A DNA stretch of 64,000 nt from an uncultured Lachnospiraceae bacterium (GTDB lineage: Bacteria; Bacillota; Clostridia; Lachnospirales; Lachnospiraceae): the NCBI GenBank assembly GCA_910588815.1, contig CAJUQY010000011.1, positions 1 through 64,000 of the forward strand, written 5' to 3'. The translations under genes were made by a program, and so were the position numbers. Positions 26,203-34,989 of the stretch are shown here, piece by piece; within the stretch, counting starts at the first letter, position 1; each line of letters starts with the position of its first letter. Under the pieces are notes generated by a model, which saw nothing but the letters and a program-made list of their open reading frames with translations, ran no database searches and was not told the DNA's origin.

Positions 26203-26292
26203 GTTATAATTCCTTTGAGTTTCCGCAATTTGGAGGCAGTCCCAGCTTTTTCACAGTTGATTCCTCCTTCCTCTCTTTTCAAAACTGCCTGC

Positions 26293-28095
26293 TCAGTGCA
26301 GGAACTGATGCAGCACCTTCATAAACAGTTCCATATCAAGGGGCTTTGCCACATGGGCGTTCATCCCGCTTTTAAGGGCCGTCTCCCGGTCTTCCTCCAT
26401 GGCATTTGCCGTCATGGCGATGATGGGCAAGGTTTTCACATCCTTTCGATGCATGGCCCGGATCGCCTTCGTGGCCTCATACCCGTTCATAACCGGCATC
26501 TGCACATCCATCAGTATTGCGTCATAATAGCCTTCCTCCGATTTTTCCACCATGGCGACCGCATCGGTCCCGTCCGGCACGGATTCGATCATAAAGCCGG
26601 CCTCCTCCAGGATCACCTCCGCGATCTCCCTGTTCAGTTCGTTATCTTCCACTAACAGGAGCCTCTTTCCGCTGTAATCCGTCTGCGTCCAGACAGCCCC
26701 GGCATCACCGAACTCCGGATCGCCGATCTGATTTGCCGCCAGAAGCGCCGCCTTTAAATCAGACATAAACAACGGTTTTGCACAGAATGCGGTGATACCC
26801 GCCGCCTTCGCCTCCTCCTCGATATCCGTCCAGTCATAGGCGGTGAGAATGATGATGGACGCGTCCTGTCCCACTGCGCTTCGGATCTTTCTTGCGGTCT
26901 CGATGCCGCTGGTCTCCGGCATCTGCCAGTCGATGATATAGGTATGGTAGGGATCCCCTTCCTCGTGGGCGGATCTGGCACGGTATGCCGCCTCTCTGCC
27001 GGAAGTCGTCCACTCAGCGCGCATCCCGATGCTTTTCAGCATCTTGCTTACGCTGTCACAGACATTGAGGTCGTCATCCACCACCAGGGAGCGCCGCCCC
27101 TCCAGTTCCTTGACCTGCTCCGCGGTCTTTTCCACATCCTGAAGCTGTAAAGGAAGTTTTACGGTGAAAGTGCTGCCTTCGCCGACCTCACTCTCCACGA
27201 TGATCTCTCCCCCCATCATGTCAACGATACTCTTGGTAATGGGCATGCCGAGCCCGGCGCCCTGTATGCCGCTTCTCGTGGCCGTTGATTCCCGCTCGAA
27301 AGGCTCAAAAATATGCTTCACAAACTCTTTCGACATTCCTATTCCATTATCCTTGACAATAAAAATGTACTCGCCCCACCCATGCCGGAAGTTGGCGCGC
27401 TGGGAAATCTGGAAAGTCACGGTTCCGCCCGCCGGAGTATATTTGACCGCATTTCCCATCAAATTGATAAATATCTGATTGAGCTTCAGCGGGTCGGCAA
27501 CGATATCTTCGTTTGTCACCTCATAAGTGTCGATAAACATCTCCATCTGTTTGGCTTTTACCTGAGGCTGGATGATATTGACCAAATTGTGCATCATCTC
27601 CGGGATATTGCACTCCTGGTTATGAATCTGCAGCTTTCCGCTCTCGATACGGCTCATATCCAAAATATCGTTGATCAGACCCAGCAGATGATTGCTGGAG
27701 GAAAGGATCTTCTTTAAGCAATCCCGCACCTGGTCTGTGCGCTCCATATGGCTGGCCGCAATGGTTGCAAAACCGATGATCGCATTCATGGGCGTGCGGA
27801 TATCGTGGCTCATATTGGACAGAAACGTGGTCTTCGCCTGATTTGCGTGCTGTGCCTGCATCAGGGCATCCTGCAGAGCCCGTCTCTGTTCTCTTTGCTC
27901 ACTGACCTGCTCCGTGACATTCCGGCGGACGAATAAGACCCGCACCGGCATTTCGTCCCTTCGTTCCAGACACACGGCGATCAGATGCTCCCAGTCCTCC
28001 TTCCCCTGGCGGGATACATGGCATTCATGAATGGCCGAGTCGCAGGTGGACAAGGTCTCCCTGAGTGTATCGGCCTGACAGAAGTCCAGAAACGC
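26293..28095 (-). CDS. Hybrid histidine kinase, C-terminal part (kinase and two receiver domains), -1 frame
   Basis: The 600 residues readable after the frame break at 28095. In order: the end of a PAS-like segment, a HisKA domain with phospho-accepting His in FLSNMSHDIRTPMNAIIGF, a HATPase with NLMGNAVKYTPAGG, DNGIGM and GAGLGMPI boxes, then two receiver domains. REC1 has VVDDD and the acceptor Asp in YIIDWQMPETSG; REC2 has LLVEDNELN and the acceptor Asp in ILMDVQMPVMNGYEA. No HPt domain is attached. On its own this frame has only a TTG (28053) as first start and no good ribosome site, so it is probably made only as a fusion with the upstream sensor (27981-29249) or is broken. No partner regulator gene is adjacent. 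Confidence 0.85.
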   Translation of the reverse strand, partial: AFLDFCQADTLRETLSTCDSAIHECHVSRQGKEDWEHLIAVCLERRDEMPVRVLFVRRNVTEQVSEQREQRRALQDALMQAQHANQAKTTFLSNMSHDIRTPMNAIIGFATIAASHMERTDQVRDCLKKILSSSNHLLGLINDILDMSRIESGKLQIHNQECNIPEMMHNLVNIIQPQVKAKQMEMFIDTYEVTNEDIVADPLKLNQIFINLMGNAVKYTPAGGTVTFQISQRANFRHGWGEYIFIVKDNGIGMSKEFVKHIFEPFERESTATRSGIQGAGLGMPITKSIVDMMGGEIIVESEVGEGSTFTVKLPLQLQDVEKTAEQVKELEGRRSLVVDDDLNVCDSVSKMLKSIGMRAEWTTSGREAAYRARSAHEEGDPYHTYIIDWQMPETSGIETARKIRSAVGQDASIIILTAYDWTDIEEEAKAAGITAFCAKPLFMSDLKAALLAANQIGDPEFGDAGAVWTQTDYSGKRLLLVEDNELNREIAEVILEEAGFMIESVPDGTDAVAMVEKSEEGYYDAILMDVQMPVMNGYEATKAIRAMHRKDVKTLPIIAMTANAMEEDRETALKSGMNAHVAKPLDMELFMKVLHQFLH

Positions 28096-29249
28096 TTTTT
28101 TCCGTCTTCACCAATGATATCCTCAGCATGGGTTTTTATCATTTCGTCATAAACACCGGTCATCGGGATATTGGTATTCAAAGGTCCGATCCCGGCCATA
28201 TAGGAATAGCAGCCCTCTTCCAGATCTACCATGAGATAACGGGAAGAAAAAATGATATTCGTCCCCCGGAGTACATCGCTGATCAGCCTGTTCTCCCTTT
28301 CCAGCTTCTTTCGCTGTCTCCCTGCGTGGATCGCCAGAAACGCGATATAGACCGCAAACAGGACGATCAGGCAGATCTCCAGCCTCACTCCCGCCATGTT
28401 CGCCCGCTTTACCATCGCCTGCGTGATAGTCTGAGGAAATGCCTGTACCAGGACATACTCATACCCGGGCAGATCCACCACACAAAGATTATCCGTTTTG
28501 CAGCCCTTGCTGCATAAAAGCGCCACCTCGCCTCCGTCCGCAAACACCGTCCTGGCCTTTTCGGCCGTCCCACTGTCGATCACGCCGGATTTAATCAGAG
28601 AATCAATCAGGTCCCCTCCATAGCCGCCTCCGCCTGAACTGGCAATCACCTTTCCCTCCTGTGAGCAGAGAAAGACATCGGCCGCCTCGCCGAAGTAACT
28701 GGCAGAGACCATATCCTGCAGGTAACTCTCCGCAAAATACAGCCCCAGAAACATTCCGGCGATCTCTTTTCCCTGGTATACGGGCGCATAAAAAACCATC
28801 ATAGGTTTTCCGGTAATCCCGGATTCCGCTATGGTTTCCGCCCCGCTCTCCCCACGCATTCCCCGGACAAAGTAATCCCGGTCCGAGCTGTCGTTTGTCT
28901 CCCCGGTGGAGGCCAGGTTAAGACCGTCCGCACTGGTAAAGCGGATGGCGTCAAATGTAGTATTTTCCTCCATCTCCCGCAGTAACCCGGCATCGATTTC
29001 TAAACTGCCCTCATCTGCGCTGACCAGATAGGCGCTGTTTTGGATGCGCTGCAGGGCATTGTCAAATTCACTCTCAATGCGTTCCGCCATCTGTCTGGCG
29101 CAGTCCTCCGCATAGATTCTGTTCTGCTCCTGAATACGTGCTCTATTCTGCGTTGTGTATATCAAAAATAAGATCAGTACAGCAGCCAGAAAAAGAAGCG
29201 CATATATCGTCTGCTGCCATGTTTTTTCTGCTGTCTCATGTTTCCGCAC
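27981..29249 (-). CDS. Hybrid histidine kinase, N-terminal part (Cache sensor), zero frame
   Basis: The sensor half of the same gene, 422 residues in its own frame: a membrane helix (TIYALLFLAAVLILFLIYTT), an extracytoplasmic Cache-type domain of about 240 residues (FDAIRFTSADGLNLASTGETNDSSDRDYFVRGM; GKPMMVFYAPVYQGKEIAGMFLGLYF), a second helix near residue 290-310, then the start of a PAS-like region. The frame leaves the homologous sequence at 28095 and runs 37 foreign residues to a stop at 27981. GTG at 29249 is the proposed start because the first in-frame TTG (29312) is only some 8 bases from the predicted transcription start; GGGGGGAGG lies just upstream, with tight spacing. The joined product would be 985 residues. 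Confidence 0.8.
   Translation of the reverse strand: MRKHETAEKTWQQTIYALLFLAAVLILFLIYTTQNRARIQEQNRIYAEDCARQMAERIESEFDNALQRIQNSAYLVSADEGSLEIDAGLLREMEENTTFDAIRFTSADGLNLASTGETNDSSDRDYFVRGMRGESGAETIAESGITGKPMMVFYAPVYQGKEIAGMFLGLYFAESYLQDMVSASYFGEAADVFLCSQEGKVIASSGGGGYGGDLIDSLIKSGVIDSGTAEKARTVFADGGEVALLCSKGCKTDNLCVVDLPGYEYVLVQAFPQTITQAMVKRANMAGVRLEICLIVLFAVYIAFLAIHAGRQRKKLERENRLISDVLRGTNIIFSSRYLMVDLEEGCYSYMAGIGPLNTNIPMTGVYDEMIKTHAEDIIGEDGKKRFWTSVRPIHSGRPCPPATRPFMNAMYPARGRRTGSI
28095..28101 (-). other. Frame break at A-AAA-AAG heptamer in the histidine kinase
   Basis: On the minus strand the codons read GGA AAA AAG. A one-base backward slip here, or one extra A in the six-A run, joins the sensor frame to the kinase frame without loss (…GKK then AFLDFCQADTLRETLSTCD). 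A-AAA-AAG is the heptamer used for programmed -1 frameshifting in Escherichia coli dnaX. GGCCGA and its complement TCGGCC, about 20 and 60 bases downstream, could form a stem; GAGG lies roughly 20 bases upstream. A sequencing error or phase-variable tract is the simpler alternative. Confidence 0.6.
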
Positions 29250-29326
29250 AGCCTCCCCCCCGTCCGGTGCAGGCAGGGCAAAGCCCCTCTGCGCCGTTCC
29301 CCTTCTTAACAAATAAATTCAGAGAA

Positions 29327-29356
29327 ATTATACCACAAAAACCTTATAGATAGCAA
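29327..29356 (-). promoter_or_regulatory. Promoter of the hybrid histidine kinase gene
   Basis: A -35 TTGCTA (29351-29356) and a perfect -10 TATAAT (29327-29332) with an 18-base spacer on the minus strand. Transcription would begin near 29320. Confidence 0.7.
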
Positions 29357-29580
29357 GAATCATAAAAAACAGACCCTTTTCTTTGGTACAACCGCCACTG
29401 CCCCCATCCATAAGCAATAGTCCCAGGGAAATTTGGGACTTTCACAGCTATACATCGGCAGAACGGAAGAGCTTTCCCAAAGGGAAGCCATCCGCAAAAC
29501 GAAAAATAAATAACGGACATAAATAAAATTATGGTGTATAATGGTCTTATATTTGAGTAAACATGCAAGGAGGTTTTCCC

Positions 29581-29838
29581 ATGCGTCTTTTAAAAGTACA
29601 GCAAGCCCTGAAAACAAAAAACATCCTCTTCACCTACGCGGAAGAAGACGACTGCGGCAGCCTGGATTTCCAGTTCCGGGGACTGCGCTATCATGTCTGG
29701 GAATTTTTCGACGACGGCCTCTGGGGCGTCGAGACCAATGTGAAATGCGCCGGGAGAAGTGAAGATATTCTGGGCGACTACGAAACACAGATCGCAGACT
29801 TGATACTCACCTGGCCCGACATGGCTATTCCCGGCTAA
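29581..29838 (+). CDS. Small uncharacterised protein (85 aa)
   Basis: A protein not recognised. ATG at 29581 is set by a perfect AAGGAGG at 29567-29573, and a TATAAT box lies at 29537-29542, so it is very likely expressed. It has no signal peptide or membrane helix; it is acidic and rich in aromatic residues (FTYAEEDDCGSLDFQFRGL; YHVWEFFDDGLWGVET), a composition that suggests a compact alpha/beta fold. It lies alone on the plus strand, divergent from the histidine kinase, 60 bases before the nuclease gene, and could be co-transcribed with it. Confidence 0.8.
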   Translation: MRLLKVQQALKTKNILFTYAEEDDCGSLDFQFRGLRYHVWEFFDDGLWGVETNVKCAGRSEDILGDYETQIADLILTWPDMAIPG

Positions 29839-29899
29839 ACCCGTCCGCCCCTCCGCAAAATCATTCCGGGCAATCCCGGCTGCAGAAAGGATGACATAT

Positions 29900-30829
29900 A
29901 TGGCAACCAAAAAACGGCCCCGGAAAGGGCCCTTTTTCACTCTGATCTGTGCGGCGCTCGCCCTGGTCTTCGGCCTGGGTTATCCCGCCCTCCACACCAA
30001 ATCGCCGGCCCCGGCCGCCGATACCACATACTCCGACACCGCCGCCGAGTCGGTCTTCTCCGGCTCCGACGCCGCTTCCGCTGAGTCGGTCTCCTCCGGT
30101 TCCGAAGCCTCCGCTGCCACAGAGTCTGTCTCCCTCGGTTCCGAAGCTGCCCCTGTCTCCTCCGGTTCCGAAGCCGCGTCCCCCGTTCCTCCGTCGGAGC
30201 CGCCGGCATCCGACGAGACTCCAGACACCCTGCTTCCCGGTTCTCTGCCGGCATATTCCGGCATGCCATACATAGCCGTCCGCGGCAATACCCCCGCCTT
30301 CAGTGAGGAAGAAAAAGCCCTGGCCGCTTCCGAACCGGGAGGTGTCTGCGAAAGCTACAGCGAACTGGATGACCTGGGACGCTGCGGCCCGGCTTTTGCC
30401 TGTGTCGGCATCGACCTGATGCCCACCGAGGAGCGGGACAGCATCGGAAATGTCCGCCCCACCGGCTGGCACACCATAAAATACGATCATATCAGCGGAA
30501 AATATCTCTACAACCGCTGTCATCTGATCGGCTATCAGCTCTCCGGCGAAAACGCCAATGAGCAGAACCTGATCACCGGAACCAGATATCTGAACGTGGA
30601 AGGCATGCTCCCCTTCGAGAACGAGATCGCCGACTACGTCCTGTTCACGGAGCACCATGTCCTCTACCGGGTCACCCCCGTCTTTGAGGGGGACAACCTG
30701 GTCGCCTCCGGCGTGCTCCTGGAAGCCGAATCCGTCGAGGACGACGAAATCTCCTTCTGCGTCTACTGCTACAACGTCCAGCCCGGCGTCATCATCGACT
30801 ACCAGACCGGAGAGTCCAGGGCCGAATAA
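29900..30829 (+). CDS. Secreted or membrane-anchored DNA/RNA non-specific endonuclease
   Basis: A 309-residue protein. An N-terminal hydrophobic segment (FFTLICAALALVFGLGYPAL) acts as signal or anchor. A low-complexity linker (about residues 35-110) repeats the pattern ESVSSGSEA, rich in Ser, Ala, Glu and Pro. The C-terminal nuclease domain belongs to the beta-beta-alpha-metal (NucA/EndA) type: KYLYNRCHLIGYQLSGENAN with the catalytic His, then EQNLITGTRYLNVEGMLPFE with the metal-binding Asn. ATG at 29900 fits AAAGGA eight bases upstream; an ATG at 29891 has no spacing. Likely roles are degradation of extracellular nucleic acid or DNA uptake. It is convergent with uraA. Confidence 0.9.
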   Translation: MATKKRPRKGPFFTLICAALALVFGLGYPALHTKSPAPAADTTYSDTAAESVFSGSDAASAESVSSGSEASAATESVSLGSEAAPVSSGSEAASPVPPSEPPASDETPDTLLPGSLPAYSGMPYIAVRGNTPAFSEEEKALAASEPGGVCESYSELDDLGRCGPAFACVGIDLMPTEERDSIGNVRPTGWHTIKYDHISGKYLYNRCHLIGYQLSGENANEQNLITGTRYLNVEGMLPFENEIADYVLFTEHHVLYRVTPVFEGDNLVASGVLLEAESVEDDEISFCVYCYNVQPGVIIDYQTGESRAE

Positions 30830-30848
30830 CATCTGCTTCACGCATCCC

Positions 30849-32108
30849 TCACTCTTCCCGGTCATTGGTCAGTTGAAACCGGTCCAGGACATAGAAGGCC
30901 AGGCTCAGAATCATTCCCACCACGCAGGCCAGAACCATTCCCGTAAGCTGGATCTGCCCGATCTTCACGGAAATCCCCGAAAGGCCGGTCACAAAGATTA
31001 CCGAGGTCAGAGTCAGGTTTCTGGAACGTCCGTAATCCACCCTGGAATCCACCAGGATCCGAAGGCCGGAGGCGCCGATCATCCCGTAAAGCAGGAAAGA
31101 GATGCCGCCGATGACCGGGCCGGGAATGGTCTGGATCAGCATGGACAGCTTCCCGACAAAGGAACAGACAATGGAAAGCGCCGCCGCCCCGGCGATCACC
31201 CGCACACTGTATACCTTCGTCACTGCCATGACACCGATATTCTCTCCGTAGGTGGTGGTCGGCACAGAACCGATCAGACCGGAGATCATGGTGGAGAAAT
31301 TGTCGCCAAAGAGGGAACGGTGGAGTCCCGGATCCTTTAAGAGATCCCGGCCGATGATCTTGCCGGTGACCACCTGATGGCCAATGTGCTCCGAAGCGAT
31401 GACCAAAAGCACCGGAAGAATGATAAGGACCGCCTCCAGATTAAATTTCGGCGTCTGAAAATCCGGCATTGCGAAAAGGGGAGCCGCCGCCACCTTGGCA
31501 AAATCAATGATCCCACTGCATAGGGCCGCCACATATCCTGCGATCACGGCGATCAAAATGGGAATCACAGACAAAAATCCCCGGAACAAAATATTTCCAA
31601 AAACAGCCACCCCCAGAGTCACCAGGAAGACAATGACATTCTTAGGGTCTACCGCCTCGTCCAGAAGCCCCGCATTGGAAGCGGCATTTCCCGAAAGCTC
31701 CAGGCCGATCAGCGCCACCACCGGGCCCATGGCCGCCGGAGGCAGGACAATGTCGATCCATCCAGAGCCGAATTTGTAAATAATAAGCGCCAGCACACAG
31801 CCGAGAAAGCCCACCGCCACAAAGCCTCCCAGCGCATAGGGATAGCCCATCTCGCTGATCACGATCCCCGCCGGGGCCAAAAACGCAAAACTGGAACCCA
31901 GATAAGCCGGGGACTTCCCCTTTGTGACCAGGATGAAGATCAATGTCCCCACTCCATTCATAAACAATACGATGGCCGGGCTGATCCCAAACAAAAACGG
32001 CACCAGCACCGATGCCCCGAACATGGCGAACATGTGCTGAATACTCAATGGGATCAACAGCCTGACCGGGACCTTCTCTTCCACCTGAATAATCTTTCTG
32101 CTTTCCAC
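30849..32108 (-). CDS. uraA: Uracil permease (NCS2 family)
   Basis: A protein of about 419 residues with 14 predicted helices, of the UraA/PyrP branch of nucleobase:cation symporters. QHMFAMFGASVLVPFLFGISP is the family N-terminal signature; IASEHIGHQVVTGKIIGRDLLKDPGLHRSLFGD and GSVPTTTYGENIGVMAVTKVYS are the substrate-site motifs typical of uracil rather than xanthine carriers. A GTG at 32108 preceded by GGGAGG at eight bases is the likely start; the open frame extends 14 codons further. It is monocistronic. No pyrimidine attenuator was recognised in the short leader. Confidence 0.93.
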   Translation of the reverse strand: MESRKIIQVEEKVPVRLLIPLSIQHMFAMFGASVLVPFLFGISPAIVLFMNGVGTLIFILVTKGKSPAYLGSSFAFLAPAGIVISEMGYPYALGGFVAVGFLGCVLALIIYKFGSGWIDIVLPPAAMGPVVALIGLELSGNAASNAGLLDEAVDPKNVIVFLVTLGVAVFGNILFRGFLSVIPILIAVIAGYVAALCSGIIDFAKVAAAPLFAMPDFQTPKFNLEAVLIILPVLLVIASEHIGHQVVTGKIIGRDLLKDPGLHRSLFGDNFSTMISGLIGSVPTTTYGENIGVMAVTKVYSVRVIAGAAALSIVCSFVGKLSMLIQTIPGPVIGGISFLLYGMIGASGLRILVDSRVDYGRSRNLTLTSVIFVTGLSGISVKIGQIQLTGMVLACVVGMILSLAFYVLDRFQLTNDREE

Positions 32109-32235
32109 TCCTATACCCTCCCATTTTCTTCCACCGGCGCCGACGGACACTTTCCCTCCGCTTTATCCCGGTATAAATATTGCCGATACCCATTCCCGCA
32201 CGGCCAAACCCTGTCAAATTCCAGCACCCATTATA

Positions 32236-32913
32236 TCATGCCGGAATATATGGCACAACCTCAAAAACTGTCAGAATATTTTCTTTTACAAAAAAGCGCA
32301 CGTCATATCCCGCAAAAGCCACCCCATATCTCCGGTTTTCATCGTCATGATAGCCTGGACGGGGATCCTGCCCGAGCACCTCCAAAAGCGTTTCCCGCTT
32401 CTCCAAAGGGAACCGTTCCAAAAGCTCCGCCGGAAATTCCACCGAGAGCGTGTGTTCCCGCCCCTTATGGGCAAAGCCCTCCCTGGCCCCCGGGTGGGAG
32501 TCCGTATAGGCCAGATAAGGCTTAATATCGTAAATAGGCGTCCGGTTCTTAAGATCGGCCCCCGACACCAGAAGCACCGGCCCGTCCTCCGATGCCTCAA
32601 TCCCCTCAAGTTTCACCGAGGAAAGGCCGATGGCATTGGGCCTGAACGGCGAACGGGTGGCAAACACTCCCATCCTGGTCTTCCCGCCAAGCCTCGGCGG
32701 CTTCACCATAGGCGACCAGTGATCCGCCTCTACCCCCTGAAATTGCCAGAGCAGCCAGATATAGTCGAATCCATCCAGCCCCCGGACCGCCTCTGCCGAA
32801 CGGTACTCCTCTTCAAACACGATCCGCCCCCGCAGGCTTTTCACCAGGCCGCTCTGCCTGGGAATGCCGAACTTCTCCTCAAAATCCGTGTATATATGCG
32901 CAATAACCTTCAT
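32236..32913 (-). CDS. trmO: tRNA (N6-threonylcarbamoyladenosine37-N6)-methyltransferase TrmO
   Basis: A 225-residue protein of the TsaA/TrmO (UPF0066) family, which methylates t6A37 of certain tRNAs. The beta-barrel core is intact: KFGIPRQSGLVKSLRGRIVF, LDGFDYIWLLWQF, GVFATRSPFRPNAIGLSSVKL (SAM site) and the C-terminal DIKPYLAYTDS. The ATG at 32913 follows GGAGGAG; the open frame extends 14 codons further. No linked genes in the same pathway are nearby. Confidence 0.92.
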   Translation of the reverse strand: MKVIAHIYTDFEEKFGIPRQSGLVKSLRGRIVFEEEYRSAEAVRGLDGFDYIWLLWQFQGVEADHWSPMVKPPRLGGKTRMGVFATRSPFRPNAIGLSSVKLEGIEASEDGPVLLVSGADLKNRTPIYDIKPYLAYTDSHPGAREGFAHKGREHTLSVEFPAELLERFPLEKRETLLEVLGQDPRPGYHDDENRRYGVAFAGYDVRFFVKENILTVFEVVPYIPA

Positions 32914-32961
32914 ATCTCCTCCAATGGGGCAGGGAAGGTTTATCTTCCCCCGCACATGACA

Positions 32962-32991
32962 ACAGCCGCTCCCTTCCGGTCAAGCGGCTGT
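32962..32991 (-). terminator. Hairpin after sstT
   Basis: A perfect 9-bp stem (ACAGCCGCT at 32962-32970 with 32983-32991) downstream of the sstT stop. The following minus-strand sequence is not T-rich, so termination may be weak or Rho-assisted. Confidence 0.55.
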
Positions 32992-33013
32992 CCGTCCATA
33001 TCCTGTCTGAATA

Positions 33014-34240
33014 TTAGAATTTCACATTTTCTCCTCGTTTCATGCGGTCGTGGAATTCTGCCACAGCCGCAAACATTACGTCGCCGCTGGAATTGATGGC
33101 CGTCTCCAGAGAATCCTGCACCACGCCGATAATAAAGCCCACGGCGACCGCCTGCATGGCAATGTCATTGCCGATTCCGAAGAGGGAACATGCCATGGGA
33201 ATCAAAAGCAGAGAGCCGCCAGCCACGCCGGAAGCTCCGCAGGCGCCCAGGGTAGCCAGAAGGCTCAGCATGACCGCCGAGGGGACATCCACCGAAATCT
33301 GCATGGTGTGCGCCACCGCCAACGCCATCACAGTGATCGTAATGGCCGCACCGTCCATGTTGATGGTCGCCCCCAGAGGAATAGACACAGAATAGAAATC
33401 CGGTTCCAGTCCCAGCTTCTCACAGAGCGCCATATTGACCGGAATATTGGCCGCAGAACTTCTGGTGAAAAACGCCGTCACTCCGCTTTCCTTCAGGCAG
33501 CGGAACACCAGCGGATAAGGGTTCTTCCTGAGGAATACTGCCGCGATCAGCGGATCGACAATCAGCGCCACCGCCAGCATACACCCCACCAGCAAAAGCA
33601 GAAGCTTGCCATAATCCGTAAAAATACCGAGTCCATTCTCCGAAACCGTCTGGAACACCAGACCCAGAATCCCAAAAGGCGCAAGCTGGATCACCCAGCG
33701 GACAGCCTGGGAAACCATATCGGCAAAATCCGTCACCAGCTTTTTCGTTTCGGCAGACGCCAGTTTCTTGAGGGCCAGGCCAAAAATAATTGCCCAAAAT
33801 AAAATCCCCACGTAATTGGCATTCATCAGCGAAGCCACCGGATTCGCCACCATATTGTTGATCAGATTCGTCAAAACCTCGCCGATCCCCTCCGGCGGAG
33901 TATTGGAGGCCGCCGCCACATCCAGCTTAATGGCGACCGGGAACAGAAAGCTCCCCGCCACAGCCACCACCGCCGCCAAAAGCGTACTCAACATGTACAA
34001 AATAATGACCGTCCGAAAACGCCCTCCAATCCCTACGCTGGCATTGGCCAGAGCGCTCATGACCAGCACGAACACCAGCACCGGGGCAATCGCTTTCAGC
34101 GCCCCCACGAAAACATCTCCTAAAACGGCAATCACCGAAGCTTCGGGAACTGCCAGGCCCAGCACAGCCCCAATGATCAGCCCCACCAGGATCCGCAGGA
34201 TCAGGCTGATGCTGTTCCATTTCTTCACAAGTTCTCTCAT
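33014..34240 (-). CDS. sstT: Serine/threonine:Na+ symporter
   Basis: A 408-residue dicarboxylate/amino acid:cation symporter fold of the SstT type. Substrate and Na+ site motifs are visible: FFTRSSAANIPVNMALCEKLGL, SIPLGATINMDGAAITITVMALA, and LLATLGACGASGVAGGSLLLIP. ATG at 34240 follows AAGGAGAG. It is 33 bases after thrH on the same strand, an operon that links serine uptake with a phosphoserine phosphatase-like enzyme. Confidence 0.96.
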   Translation of the reverse strand: MRELVKKWNSISLILRILVGLIIGAVLGLAVPEASVIAVLGDVFVGALKAIAPVLVFVLVMSALANASVGIGGRFRTVIILYMLSTLLAAVVAVAGSFLFPVAIKLDVAAASNTPPEGIGEVLTNLINNMVANPVASLMNANYVGILFWAIIFGLALKKLASAETKKLVTDFADMVSQAVRWVIQLAPFGILGLVFQTVSENGLGIFTDYGKLLLLLVGCMLAVALIVDPLIAAVFLRKNPYPLVFRCLKESGVTAFFTRSSAANIPVNMALCEKLGLEPDFYSVSIPLGATINMDGAAITITVMALAVAHTMQISVDVPSAVMLSLLATLGACGASGVAGGSLLLIPMACSLFGIGNDIAMQAVAVGFIIGVVQDSLETAINSSGDVMFAAVAEFHDRMKRGENVKF

Positions 34241-34273
34241 ACTCTTCTCTCCTTCCCTCTTCTTGTTATAAAC

Positions 34274-34882
34274 TTATGGTTGTTTCATCGCCTCCCGGAT
34301 CCCGGCCATCAGCTCCTCATACGTCTCAAAAGCCGGAAGTTCCGGATAATCCGCCTTGATCTTCTCGGTACTCCTGAACAGGAACCCCGATTTTCCCGCC
34401 TTAATCATAGCCAGGTCATTATAGCTGTCGCCGACGGCAATCGTCTCATAGCCGACGGACTGAAACGCCTTTACCGTGCTCAGCTTAGAATCCGCAATCC
34501 GCATGTTAAAACCGGTAATCTCGCCGCTCCCGGCCACCTCCAGGCTGTTGCACAGAAGGGTAGGCCAGCCCAGCTTTTTCATCAGAGGAGAGGCAAACTC
34601 CGTAAAAGTGTCGCTGATGATCACTGCCTGGGTACAGGAACGAAGCTCGTCCAAAAACTCCTTCGCCCCCGGAAGCGGGTCAATCCTCGCAATGGTTTCC
34701 TGAATCTCCTTAAGCCCCAGCCCATGCTCCTTCAGGATCCCCAGCCGCCACCTCATCAGCTTATCATAATCCGGCTCATCCCTGGTGGTGCGCCTAAGCT
34801 CCGGAATGCCGCTGGCCTCCGAAAACGCGATCCAAATCTCCGGCACCAGCACGCCTTCCAAATCCAAACATACCATGTACAT
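34274..34882 (-). CDS. thrH: Phosphoserine phosphatase/homoserine phosphotransferase (ThrH, HAD family)
   Basis: A 202-residue HAD-superfamily enzyme. The first motif is CLDLEGVLVPEIW, with DLEG instead of the usual DxDG, which is the ThrH-type signature; motif II is VIISDTFTEF, motif III the Lys in ADSKL, and motif IV AVGDSYNDLAM. ThrH dephosphorylates phosphoserine and can transfer the phosphate to homoserine. ATG at 34882 follows AGGAGG; a second ATG lies two codons on. It is co-oriented and adjacent to sstT. Confidence 0.92.
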   Translation of the reverse strand: MYMVCLDLEGVLVPEIWIAFSEASGIPELRRTTRDEPDYDKLMRWRLGILKEHGLGLKEIQETIARIDPLPGAKEFLDELRSCTQAVIISDTFTEFASPLMKKLGWPTLLCNSLEVAGSGEITGFNMRIADSKLSTVKAFQSVGYETIAVGDSYNDLAMIKAGKSGFLFRSTEKIKADYPELPAFETYEELMAGIREAMKQP

Positions 34883-34930
34883 TATCCTTTTCCTCCTGAA
34901 TGTTATACTATCATTGATCCTATTTTACTG

Positions 34931-34956
34931 GAAACGGCAAGTAATTTTGCCGTTTC
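34931..34956. terminator. Terminator hairpin after the UPF0340 gene
   Basis: A perfect 10-bp stem GAAACGGCAA (34931-34940) with 34947-34956 and a 6-base loop, just past the 34990 stop codon on the minus strand. The better T-tract lies on the plus-strand side. Confidence 0.7.
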
Positions 34957-34989
34957 TTATAATTCGCCTGCATGACAGCCAAAAAGCTC

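Noticed and set aside
34931..34956. A regulatory element of thrH
   Set aside because: It is a simple perfect hairpin just after the UPF0340 stop, better explained as a terminator.
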